From Hemicentrotus pulcherrimus (lineage: Eukaryota; Echinodermata; Echinoidea; Camarodonta; Strongylocentrotidae), in NCBI GenBank assembly GCA_003118195.1, contig BEXV01000534.1:166875-184487 (forward strand): a DNA stretch of 17,613 bases, in the 5' to 3' direction. A program made the position numbers and the translations under genes. Of this stretch, positions 8,723 through 17,000 are shown one piece after another; the first letter of the stretch is position 1; each line of letters opens with the position of its first letter. The notes under the pieces are model-generated. The model did no database searches and had not been told where the DNA came from. It saw only the letters and a list, made by a program, of their open reading frames with translations.

Positions 8723-8913
8723 AAAGATAAACTTGAGTTCTGGTTTACAAAAAAAAAACGAAAACAAATCTCACAGAATCAAACGTAACTTACACTGAAT
8801 GTTCAAGATTACAAATAAATTATATGTGCCAAACAACTTTGAAAGAAAATGAGTACTGGCTGAGTAATAAGCATAGAAAGATAAGGAAATCAAGGTAGTA
8901 CTAGCCCCGACAC
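8723..8913 (+). repeat. Diverged dispersed repeat, copy 2 (partner at 6044-6228)
   Basis: This is the same-orientation counterpart of 6044-6228. It starts at AAAGATAAACTTGAGTTCTGG and ends at CCCCGACACC. A poly(A)-rich insertion near 8749-8765 (aaaaaaaaaacgaaaac) is not in the other copy. Confidence 0.75.
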
Positions 8914-9117
8914 CATTTGTGTAGTCCAATATATATCTTTCTGTGTACAGTGGTTGTTAATTTACCAAGACTGAGCCAAATTTATTATGATTTTGATGAC
9001 TCCAGAACCTTGCAGTGCACACCAATATTTACATGCTCATGATCAACTGTTTCTGATCCATTCCACACCTTTTCTTTCACAATGCGATCACATAACCAGA
9101 ACTCACCTTTATCTTTA

Positions 9118-10200
9118 AGAAAAAACCTTCGACACCGTGAGTTGTGATATTCTTATTAAGAAACTCAATAGCATAGGAGTATCTGGCACTCCATGTTCAT
9201 GGTTTAAAAGCTACATGTCAGACAGAGTCAGGACACTTATTAATGCAGAGCTTTCTTTCGAAGTAATTATTGAGTGTGGTGTGCCCCAAGGTTCCCTTCT
9301 AGGGCCACTGCTCTTCATCGTATATATAAATGATTTAGTAAAATGTATAAAAACCTGTCCACTTCAGTTGTATGCTGATGATAATGTTTTATATTTCTCA
9401 CATCTTTCTATAGATAGAAATAAATTAGCTTTGAACCCAGACTTAGAAAATTTGTATTACTGGATTTGCCAAAAAAAAATAAAGTGTCAACTGTCAAAAG
9501 ACAGTCTGTATGCTCATTGGAAGCAACCACTTGATATCTAAAAAGAATGTCCTCCGAGTTTCATTGAATAACATCTCCATAGATCAAGTTCATCATGTCA
9601 AGGACCTTGGCGTCTTAGTTGATGAAAAGTTAAACTGGAATTTACATATAGACAATATGTTGAAGAAAATTGGCAATTCCTAAGTGAATCGGTACTGAAA
9701 TTAATATATAGCTCACTGATTCTTCCGTATTTTGATTATGGTGATGTTAATTATTTACATTGCAGCTTCTTGGAAAAATACAGACCCCCTTCAAAAATTG
9801 CAAAATAGGGTAGGCCGTATTATACTTAAAATAAAACATGAATCTTATGTCTCTGTTGTTATGTATAAAATTAGGAATAATCTAGTGTTAATACATTCAA
9901 ATTTTAGTTTGCAGAACTGTTACAGTAGCACATGGTCCCCCTCCCTCCTTATCTTGTAATGATTACTTGTTTTTATGAAGAAAAACAAATCTTTATATTT
10001 ACTTCTTCTTTTTTTCCAAAATATATTTACTGTCGTTCAGATATGTATTTATGTTCTGTTTTGTTTATGTAATTGTTCCGGACCCCACGGAAGACCAGCT
10101 TTTCCATGTCGGATATAAAGCTGAATGTGGGCAATCCACCGTATCACATGCATTGTTGTGTTTTTTTATACGGAAATAAATACTACTACTACTACTACCC
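9118..10200 (+). mobile_element. 5'-truncated, frameshifted non-LTR retrotransposon (LINE, CR1/L2/Jockey-like)
   Basis: The element starts inside the reverse transcriptase domain at KTFDTV (motif A, about 9122). It continues through GVPQGSLLGPLLFIVYINDL (9280-9340) and the catalytic LYADD (about 9370). After about 9480 the reading moves to another frame: QKTVCMLIGSNHLI and HHVKDLGVLVDEKLNW to a stop near 9682. Further shifted pieces follow (LIYSSLILPYFDYGDV, LQKLQNRVGRIILK). The C-terminal QKLQNR segment and the 3' tail of short TAC repeats (10182-10197) fit CR1/L2/Jockey-type LINEs. With at least three frame breaks and most of the ORF missing, it is a dead copy. No target-site duplication was found. 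Confidence 0.85.
9122..9541 (+). pseudogene. Reverse transcriptase fragment of the LINE
   Basis: The longest unbroken piece of the dead element is about 140 codons covering the palm region of reverse transcriptase. It contains the first catalytic Asp in FDTV and the Asp pair in YADD. The frame reads on past the expected QKTVCMLIGS segment in the wrong register and ends at a TAA at 9541. The correct continuation is one frame over from about 9495, so a small indel lies between about 9470 and 9495, at the poly(A) run aaaaaaaaataaag. The reverse transcriptase is non-functional as it stands. Confidence 0.85.
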
Positions 10201-10851
10201 CATTAGGATTGGGTTTTTCCTCTTTTTAAGATGTAATTTTTCGCACGTGACTTTTCCTAGCTTGCTTTGCTCGTTCGCAAATGAATTTTCAGACCCTAAC
10301 ACCCAACTGCAAAGTATGATGCCCAAGCAAAATAGTATATGATGTATAAAGAGAAATAAATTTTGAAATCATCCCTGAAAATGTAACCACAATATAAGGT
10401 TATATACCAATGTCTAAAAGTTTGTATATTTTCGCTTTTAGATTTCCCNTAAACCCATATTAAACTCGTCTACATGTCCACACACTCACATCCACACACA
10501 CACTCAAACAAAAAACACGTACACAACCACATAATACACACACACAAACCTCAAGTATATTTGTCCAATGAAATGAAGGCTGGATCTCAATGAAGGGAAA
10601 CGCAACACCTTAAAATGATATTATTACTTTGTTTACGCAACTAGGTTTATGACTAAAAGCAAATTATGATCAGCGTAAAGATATGTAGAGCGTGGGTTAA
10701 AAACTACCTTTGTAGGTTGTCTGACATTGTTTTTCGATCAAAGTTGGCCTTTGTTTCAACTTTTAGACAGAGTTTGTTTGCGCTTGTGGATTGATTTCAG
10801 AAATCGCAATGTAGCAATAAAGGAAACTGATATTGTTGTCACTGTGTAGAA
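10201..10851. other. Non-coding stretch with CA-rich patch and one N
   Basis: No gene was seen. Bases 10478-10548 are rich in CA repeats (cacacacaca with interruptions). An undetermined base sits at 10449. The 89-codon plus-strand frame ending at 10342 runs through the LINE tail and flanking DNA and is not a gene. Confidence 0.6.
10844..10851. repeat. Left 8-bp target-site duplication of the hAT-like element
   Basis: GTGTAGAA immediately left of the CAGGCC terminus; identical to 11401-11408. Confidence 0.88.
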
Positions 10852-11400
10852 CAGGCCTTCTCAACTAGTTTATTAGAAGCGCCAAAACAAAAAACTATTG
10901 AGGTTAAAGTGAAAACCTGTATGTTTAGTGACTGTGTTGCGAGCCGATACTAGGTGGGGTCCAGGGGGCAAAGCCCCCGGAAGCTAGTGGATTGTATGGC
11001 TTTTTTAGGCCCAGATGTGGCATTTTTAACACCTATTTGTTCCATAAAACATCAATCATACGTTCATAATGATGTGAAATAGTTAGTACAATTCCTGGCT
11101 CAAATCTACACTGGAGGTTAATTTAATTGTAGTTATTTTTTTGTGCAATAAACACGGAAAATTTCAAACTCAAGTGAAAAGCAAAAACCAAAAAAAAATG
11201 GCTTGCTTACATTTTGGGCTCAACTTCGACTGCAACTTTTTGATTTTGCTGAGTTTTTTAATTTCAGAATATGATTTTTTATTTTTGTATTTCTTTAATT
11301 TTTAATTTTTAATTTTTATTTATTTTTTGGAACAGCTGCACGCCACTCCGAATGACCGCAAGCGCAACAAGTGGTGTGCGCCGCCAGTTGAGAAGGCCTG
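10852..11400. mobile_element. Non-autonomous hAT-like DNA transposon
   Basis: The element starts CAGGCCTTCTCAACT and ends with its perfect inverted complement AGTTGAGAAGGCCTG, a 15-bp terminal inverted repeat with no mismatch. It is flanked by a perfect 8-bp direct duplication GTGTAGAA (10844-10851 and 11401-11408). An 8-bp target duplication and termini starting CAG are hallmarks of the hAT superfamily. At 549 bp it has no transposase ORF, so it must have been mobilised in trans. Internally it holds a GGGGGC-AAA-GCCCCC hairpin (10964-10978) and a T-rich (TTTTTAA)n patch (about 11288-11328). The intact target duplication suggests a relatively recent insertion compared with the neighbouring LINE. 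Confidence 0.9.
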
Positions 11401-11408
11401 GTGTAGAA
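11401..11408. repeat. Right 8-bp target-site duplication of the hAT-like element
   Basis: GTGTAGAA immediately right of the GGCCTG terminus; identical to 10844-10851. Confidence 0.88.
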
Positions 11409-11750
11409 CTATGTATCATCAATTCCATCCTCATAAAGATCTCGTCCTCTAAGGTTTAAATGAACTGGAACCAAGCAACCTTAGACTTTAAAATGAAATA
11501 AAAGAGAATTAAAATATAACACTTATAATTCTCTTCCGACATACCACCTAGTAAAAAAAATATATACCTACTAAAGGTAAATATGAATCCCTCATTTAAT
11601 GATTTAAGTAATGCGAATATGACTATTAGATGTATTCATGTCCATTTTGCCTCAATCATAATTTGCTTACCATATACCTTTTACAGTTCATCAGCAATAA
11701 CATATTTATTATACAGTATACTCAAACGGTTGCACCATGTGAAAGAACGG
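11409..11750. other. Non-coding stretch, nothing recognised
   Basis: AT-rich DNA between the hAT-like element and the hairpin array. The plus-strand frame from 11583 to 11870 and the minus-strand frame from 11897 to 11709 have no domain, no histone similarity and no supporting splice structure. Confidence 0.5.
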
Positions 11751-11786
11751 GAGGATTGGGGGGACCTGAAAAGGACAGTCGGTAAT
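11751..11786 (-). repeat. Degenerate inverted copy of the histone-like 3'-end unit
   Basis: Read on the minus strand, ATTACCGACTGTCCTTTTCAGG and the following TCCCCCCAATCC match 11938-11971 on the plus strand (ATTACCGACAGTCCTTTTCAGG, ACTCCCCAATGCC) nearly base for base. Together they form an inverted repeat of about 35 bp with a spacer of about 150 bp. In this copy the hairpin is broken: outer pairs T/C and T/T do not pair, so only inner pairs remain. An A-rich string (agaaaaaaata) stands where CAAGAAAGA is found in the other copies. Confidence 0.75.
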
Positions 11787-11858
11787 ATTTTTTTCTATCC
11801 GCCAACCTTTTCGAAACGTAGAGGCCCTCCCACTGCCCATCCTCCCAACCGTTGCTAT

Positions 11859-11962
11859 AGTTCTCTTTAGAACTACAAGCTCAAGAAAGATTATCAACAG
11901 TTCTTTTCAGGACTACACACACACTCAAGAAAGAAAGATTACCGACAGTCCTTTTCAGGACT
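11859..11962 (+). promoter_or_regulatory. Tandem array of three histone-type 3'-end stem-loops with downstream elements
   Basis: Three 16-nt hairpins have the 6-bp stem and 4-nt loop geometry of replication-dependent histone mRNA 3' ends. They are AGTTCT-CTTT-AGAACT (11859-11874), AGTTCT-TTTC-AGGACT (11899-11914, one G-T pair), and AGTCCT-TTTC-AGGACT (11947-11962, perfect). Each has the invariant G-C second pair, the T-A loop-closing pair and, in two cases, loop TTTC. Hairpins 1 and 2 are followed by CAAGAAAGA (11882-11890) and CAAGAAAGAAAGA (11926-11938), the purine-rich downstream element that pairs with U7 snRNA in sea urchin histone pre-mRNA. Only the outermost pair (A-T instead of G-C) departs from the usual consensus. 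Spacing is 40 and 48 bases. No histone ORF is adjacent. Function is inferred from form only. Confidence 0.6.
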
Positions 11963-11970
11963 CCCCAATG

Positions 11971-11977
11971 CCCCCCC

Positions 11978-12008
<31 letters not shown>
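11971..12008. repeat. Compound microsatellite C9-(CT)n-(CA)n
   Basis: A run of nine C is followed directly by CT repeats and then CA repeats, starting nine bases after the last hairpin of the array. Confidence 0.95.
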
Positions 12009-12010
<2 letters not shown>

Positions 12011-12142
12011 GCTTGGTAAGCCTACTGTTTATCTAAAATATCATACAAGCTCATACTTATAAGCAACATCAAACCTAATCATTGACTTGCTCGAGGATAA
12101 CAAGGCATGAAAACACTTACATTACATGTTAAATTCCGTCCA
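12009..12142. other. Short non-coding stretch, nothing recognised
   Basis: AT-rich DNA between the compound microsatellite and the SINE tail. No features seen. Confidence 0.5.
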
Positions 12143-12230
12143 TATAATAATAATAATAATAGTGGGTTCTTGTATAGCGCTCATGTCAGTCAGATTTGAC
12201 CCTCCTGGCGCTCCCAGCAATTAACTTTAA
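12143..12230 (-). mobile_element. SINE fragment, 3' end with (ATT)n tail
   Basis: On the plus strand (ATA)n (12143-12160) is followed by GTGGGTTCTTGTATAGCGCTC, so the element points to the minus strand and ends in an (ATT)n tail. The TTCTTGTATAGCGC block corresponds to TTCTTATATAGCGC in the longer SINE at 13961. Beyond about 12230 similarity is lost and no tRNA-like head is visible, so it is truncated or very diverged. Confidence 0.65.
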
Positions 12231-12603
12231 AGTGAATTAATTGAAGAGAAGATGACAAAACAGGCACTGAAAATGTGTGAGATATCAGGAGACCTCGTCT
12301 GCTTGTGCAAATCATGTTCAACATGTGACGTCACACGTCTCAGCAGCGTTCGGAAAGCTCTTCAGTTGCTGCGCCGGGGCCCGTTTGATTTTTTCGTACC
12401 ATAGCGAGCCCAGATTAAGCTCGCGAAGGAAACCTTTGCAAAAATGACAATAGATTTAGTTTTAAATCAATGAACCTTCTCTTTTAACAATATAAGGGGA
12501 AATTAGCCTAAAGTTAGCGTGGTAACAGAATAAAGAAAGAAAAAACGGGGAGCTAATTTGATTAGTTTTTATGAAGGTTTGTCCATGTAATAATCATTCC
12601 CCA
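12231..12603. other. Non-coding stretch, nothing firm
   Basis: It contains a perfect 10-bp palindrome GTGACGTCAC near 12325, a CRE-like core, with no transcription unit to attach it to, and a GC-richer patch at about 12340-12425 that may be more of the diverged SINE. No gene seen. Confidence 0.45.
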
Positions 12604-12607
12604 TTAA

Positions 12608-13053
12608 AGGTAATGCAAAATTTTGGGAATTTTGAAAAATGGATGGATAGTAATCCTTTATCATTTTGACGCCCCTGTGGATGTTTTAAAAGCACTAGAA
12701 AATTTAATTTATCGGTGCTCCCGGTAAATTTCAAGTATTTCAAATCGCGCCTAAGACCATTCCATGGCAGCTGCGTTCATGAATATCTCAGATATATGCA
12801 GTTCTCATATATAATTTCCAAACGCGAACAGCAAATCGGTCGATTGTATTCAAGAAACATTGTTTCGAAGCTAAAGTAATATCAGTTTTGAGAGGGCGCT
12901 ATACAATATAAAGAGTTTATTATTTACAATAATATCACTTTAGACTCGATTTCAACCGCGACAACGATCATTGAATTTTGTAAACTCGCATATGCTTCCA
13001 ATATGTTCATATGAACCAAATTCATGACTCCATACCAAAACTTTGTATTACCT
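12608..13053. mobile_element. TTAA-flanked miniature inverted-repeat element
   Basis: Terminal repeats AGGTAATGCAAAATTTTGG (left) and AGGTAATACAAAGTTTTGG (right, inverted) match with two differences, and the match runs on through the flanking TTAA (12604-12607 and 13054-13057). TTAA duplication is characteristic of piggyBac-type insertion, but the termini do not show the usual CCC start, so the superfamily is uncertain. The element is 446 bp, has no ORF, and includes a GAGAGGGCGCT string at about 12890-12900. Confidence 0.75.
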
Positions 13054-13057
13054 TTAA

Positions 13058-13940
13058 TGTCAACCTAATTTTGTTTATATTTCATAGTTCATGTATGAAA
13101 TAATACATGTATTATTCTTGAATGAATTTTGATCTATTACAGTTGCAGTGCACAGTTTAGTCAACACGCAATATGTTGAACTGGCAATCCATATTATTGA
13201 TTTAAATTACTCAGTGTTATCAATAAAAAGTTTCTTTGATATATAGACTACTGGTAGAGTACAATAACTTTATTTTGGATTGTCAGCAGAATTAAATTTT
13301 CATAATCTATGATACTGGGGCATTTGCTGCAAGTTGTTACCCATATACCTATTATATTCTGGTTACATAACTCGAAAGTACATTTGAATATTGAATACCG
13401 AGCAAATTTTCATGTTTTGATCATTTTTTGATAGTAATTATTCAACATTGTTACATTAAATGCAATGTATCCCCGAATTCATTAATATTGTGATGAAATA
13501 TTTCCGGGAGATACAATAATATAACTTTTTTTTCACATTTCTTAGCTTCACGATTGTTTGTCATTTTGTACTTGAGTGCTTGTGTATGCATGCGCGTTGT
13601 ATTTTCATATTTCTTTAAGGAAACTTTATTCTGTTTCAGAGCATGTGTTTATATTTCTTAGGTTGTTTTATTTTCAAATAACCGGATATGCTTTGACACT
13701 CATCGGAAACAATTGTTGCATGGACAACATTGTCCTTCAGACAAAATAATCAGCAAATTTTTCACATTAGTATCAAAGGTGTTTACTTCTGGTTGTAACT
13801 ACAGATACGCCCTTTTGTCAAAGTACCACCGTTCAGCTGGAGAACACATCGGATAGTTCGAAAGACGTATTCTCTCATTAAGTTGAAAATGAGTCATATT
13901 ATTTATTTCCCATTCTTTTCCTGCTCAGAAATATCCTGTG
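13058..13940. other. Long AT-rich stretch, nothing recognised
   Basis: About 880 bases without a gene. The only structure noticed is an imperfect palindrome around 13709-13734 (acaattgttgcatggacaacattgt). The plus-strand frames that begin at 13883 and 13938 mainly run through the adjacent SINE and are not genes. Confidence 0.5.
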
Positions 13941-14280
13941 ATAATAATAATAGTTCGTTCTTATATAGCGCTTTTCAGGACCGCAGGCCCTCTCAAAGCG
14001 CTTTACAGACATATACATGTAGTATTACCCCGGTCATTGGAATCAGGCATACCCGTACACAACGTATGCACATTCTCTACTCCGTGGGGAGCATTCCAGC
14101 CAGGCGTCATTTTTACAAGCGCACACTTGCTAATCTAACCACATTAGCATTAGCATCCTACCAGGGACCCAGGGTAGAAAATGTAGATCAATGTCTTGCC
14201 AAAGGACATTAGTGCCGTGGCAGGACTTGAACCACGGACATTGTGATCAACATTCCGGTGACATATCTACTCGACCACAG
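13941..14280 (-). mobile_element. tRNA-derived SINE, near full length
   Basis: Read on the minus strand it begins with a tRNA-like head: A-box-like TGGTCGAGTAG (14277-14267), then a B box GGTTCAAGTCC centred on 14224-14232, about 35 bases further on. The body contains a pair of AGCGC-type blocks on the plus strand (TATAGCGC and AAAGCGCTTTACA, about 13964-14007), and the element ends in an (ATT)n-type tail (13941-13952). AGCGC-type central domains with such tails occur in SINEs shared across many invertebrates and early deuterostomes; I believe these are the Meta-SINE type, from memory only. It is about 340 bp with internal RNA polymerase III promoter boxes still readable. Confidence 0.8.
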
Positions 14281-14678
14281 TAATATACTGTAACCGTCGT
14301 TAAAGATCTATGTTAAAGTTCAACCACGATGAGTCATGAACAAACAAAAGTTTTTGAAACATCGCATTTTGTTTACACTAAAGTATTTGTCGGTTTAACA
14401 AAAGGACGTAAAAATACATTTGTAAAAAATCCGTAATTCGGAATAATGGCGTATTTGTATAATTTAACACGATACACCCTATTTGCCGAATATCTGTTGA
14501 ACAGTCTAGTACTTTTGAAGAGAAAAAAATCCATGGTGTAGACTTTTACGCCCTTCTAGCATGTCCATTGTCATTCACGAATACGATATTCCATACCACT
14601 GGTTGAGTGCTTTTAAGGTATTAAACATGTTGAATAATTAAAAGTTAGACAGTACCACCTGTGCGCTTAGAAACATCT
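14281..14678. other. Non-coding stretch, nothing recognised
   Basis: AT-rich DNA between two SINE pieces. No ORF, hairpin or repeat was found that I would report. Confidence 0.5.
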
Positions 14679-14719
14679 GTATAAAGCGCCCTATAAATGT
14701 TATTATTATTATTATTATT
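14679..14719 (+). mobile_element. SINE 3'-end fragment with (ATT)n tail
   Basis: TGTATAAAGCGCCCTATAAATG is followed by (TTA)n to 14719. This is the plus-strand counterpart of the AGCGC...(ATT)n 3' end seen, in inverted orientation, in the SINE at 13941. The 5' part is missing or diverged beyond recognition. Confidence 0.7.
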
Positions 14720-14877
14720 TGAGTGGAATCACAAACGTCTATATTTTACTTATTTACACAGAAAGGTAACGTACCTTCGTTAAAAACTGCGATGATATTG
14801 TTCACGCGGACGGGTACTGCATACAAAATGTTTATTCAGAAACCTGGGGAGCTTGGATTAAGAAGAAAAAATAAACA
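14720..14877. other. Short non-coding stretch, nothing recognised
   Basis: AT-rich DNA between the SINE tail and the dispersed repeat. No features seen. Confidence 0.45.
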
Positions 14878-14996
14878 GTAGATTCTGTACAGTACATTCA
14901 ATGTACAATAAATTTTATGCCCAAACCCAAAATAGTATAAGGTTACAAATTTGGGCTGTTTTGAAAACATATGAATCATCGTCGTTTTCAGTAAGA
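14878..14996 (+). repeat. Diverged dispersed repeat, copy 2 (partner at 8371-8485)
   Basis: Same order of blocks as 8371-8485: GTAGATTCTGTA, TACATTCA, ATAAGG, GCTGTTTTGAAAACAT, and a closing GTAAGAGAGG. A 75-codon minus-strand frame (15142-14915) crosses it and is not supported as a gene. Confidence 0.6.
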
Positions 14997-15600
14997 GAGG
15001 GGAAGACTATTTTTTTCCTGGTTTGAAGGTCAGTATTCAATGTATTTGTCTTCATTGGCCTTTTGTTTAGACCTGCGTACACTTTAATGCTCATCATCAT
15101 GCGTGGATAAAATTTACCGTACCACTTGGGCAATGATGTCACAGATTTCTTGTTAATGATGGGCAGCCGGAAAGCCTGGGTAAAAAAACAAGTTTTTACA
15201 AAACATAGATTCGGCAGAGTACTATGTCTATACCCATATAATATGATAATGGTTTAATAAACCAAACTCCAATTATTCGAGTCAAATCAATGTAATAATC
15301 ATGCCTTTGCTTGCATACTGACTGTCAAAAGATAAATGTCCTTCAGCCGAATGCCGAAACAATTTATTTCTCTTGCCGACACTGGCGTAGCCCCCTATCC
15401 AAAAATGCAGTACATTCTGCTTTATGTAGGAATGGTATACATCCCCTTCCCCTACGAAGAAGAAGAAAATGGTACCAAGATTATTGATTCGGGTTGAGTA
15501 GTTTTACTTCTACGCTTCTTTTAGCGGAAATGTGTCATTATCGAAAATTGTCTCTGTTTAGGGCAAACACTAGCAGACAAAAGTCAATATTTTGGAAATT

Positions 15601-15668
15601 GCGCTCATTGAGCCTTGTATCAATGCACACTCGAATGCATGTGCCTTTGTACCCTGCTCAATGAGCGC
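15601..15668. repeat. Inverted repeat, 13-bp perfect stem, 42-base loop
   Basis: GCGCTCATTGAGC (15601-15613) is repeated as its exact complement GCTCAATGAGCGC (15656-15668). A shorter GCAC/GTGC pair lies in the loop. No flanking duplication was found. It could be the core of a small inverted-repeat element or a structured transcript. Confidence 0.7.
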
Positions 15669-16960
15669 TCACTGGGCACAGAAACCCAAATTCCATGGTT
15701 TCCCGGTTCGTAGCACTCTTGAATCGCTGAATTTTGAAAATGGCATTGTTTAGCCAAAGAGGCGTAGTGGCAAAACAACTAAAATGTATGATCTTGGAGT
15801 CATTTGCTTCTATATGCAAAACGGTAGTCGATAAGGCTTAAAAGAAATCATTTCTGACCTGTTAAAATATCGAACATCGCCAGTGCCGCTTTTTTGGCCA
15901 CCATGTATAAACCTTTTTTTCTTCTTCTTCAAAAACTGACAAATTGTTGCATTAGGGGACACAAACATCTGTGTTTATTCACCCACATAGAAACCACTCT
16001 TGTACCTTGTGCACAGAAGGATCTTTAGAGCAAGATTTAGAACCTTGATTTAAACACAACCGTTTACTTGTGTAAAACTTTGAATAGATTTTACAGCCAA
16101 ACCAGACTCACCAAAAAATGAATTTATAATGATATATTGGCTCGGTGAATCTGGGGCTCTGGGTAAAATGTTGTATTAGACTTTTAAAGTTATTCAAGGT
16201 GAAAAAAGAGTTTATTGGGAATCATTGAATCATTTAATACGATCAATGGTATTTAAGGACAGAAAAACATTAAAAGTGCAAACATGAATCAAAATTATGC
16301 TAATATTAACTGAACGCCTAATTGAGTTATGAATGTTTGAAGTCTGTGATGGCCATATTCTTGCTAAATAAATCTTTGTTTTGCAGAGACAATATTTTTT
16401 TTCTTCAAATTTAATGGTGAAAAACGAGTTCATAGATATCTATTCCTCACTGGAGATTACTAACCCTACATAAAAATAAAATTATGTATTTTTTCATCAC
16501 TATTATAAACCAAAAGGTGGTTAGGGGGATAAAGTTGAATTTATATGAATTTATGTTAGGCTACAACCATGTGTAACAAGACAAAGGATGTTTTGTCAAT
16601 ATTTCAATCATGCATCTTCCAGGGACTTCAAGACAAAATTTAGGAAGATGAATTTCATCAAAAGCTGTTTGATGGGCACGTAACAACTTGAAAAAAGAGG
16701 AAAACAATGAAACTTAACCGCGTGTAGATTTCGCAAAGGCTAGTCCAGTTAAGGGTCCCCTCTAACCAAAATGGGCTTAAAGTTGAAAGGAGACATGTAG
16801 AATATAAACTGACTTAGAACCCGAATATGGCAATGATTTTTCTTAGAAATCATCAATAATTCTGGAATATAGCTTTAAAAATGACGACTCAGAACGCTCA
16901 GAAAAAAAAATTGATGAATTAAGCATCGCTCAAAGGTCAAAAAGTATTGTGACGTATGTG

Positions 16961-17000
16961 TGGCGCAGTGGGCTAGCTAAGCGATCGTAAGGAGCATGCA
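16961..17000 (+). repeat. Possible decayed tRNA-SINE head (A-box-like string)
   Basis: TGGCGCAGTGGGCTAGCTAA fits the A box of tRNA genes and tRNA-derived SINE heads. No B box (GGTTCRANYCC) is found at the expected distance and no tail follows, so if it is a SINE it is badly decayed. Confidence 0.25.

Noticed and set aside
11583..11897. Overlapping short ORFs next to the histone-like hairpins, tested as possible histone or small-protein genes
   Set aside because: Neither strand shows any histone-fold sequence, basic tail or C-terminal signature of H2A, H2B, H3, H4 or H1. Both frames depend on low-complexity text.
12325..12334. CRE-like palindrome GTGACGTCAC as a regulatory site
   Set aside because: No promoter or transcript nearby; a 10-bp palindrome in a window this long is weak evidence.
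13883..14212. Plus-strand ORF of 109 codons
   Set aside because: It crosses the SINE antisense to the element's direction; no protein feature.
13941..14280. tRNA gene on the minus strand
   Set aside because: A and B boxes are readable, but no cloverleaf with paired acceptor and anticodon stems can be drawn, and the body plus (ATT)n tail identify a SINE.
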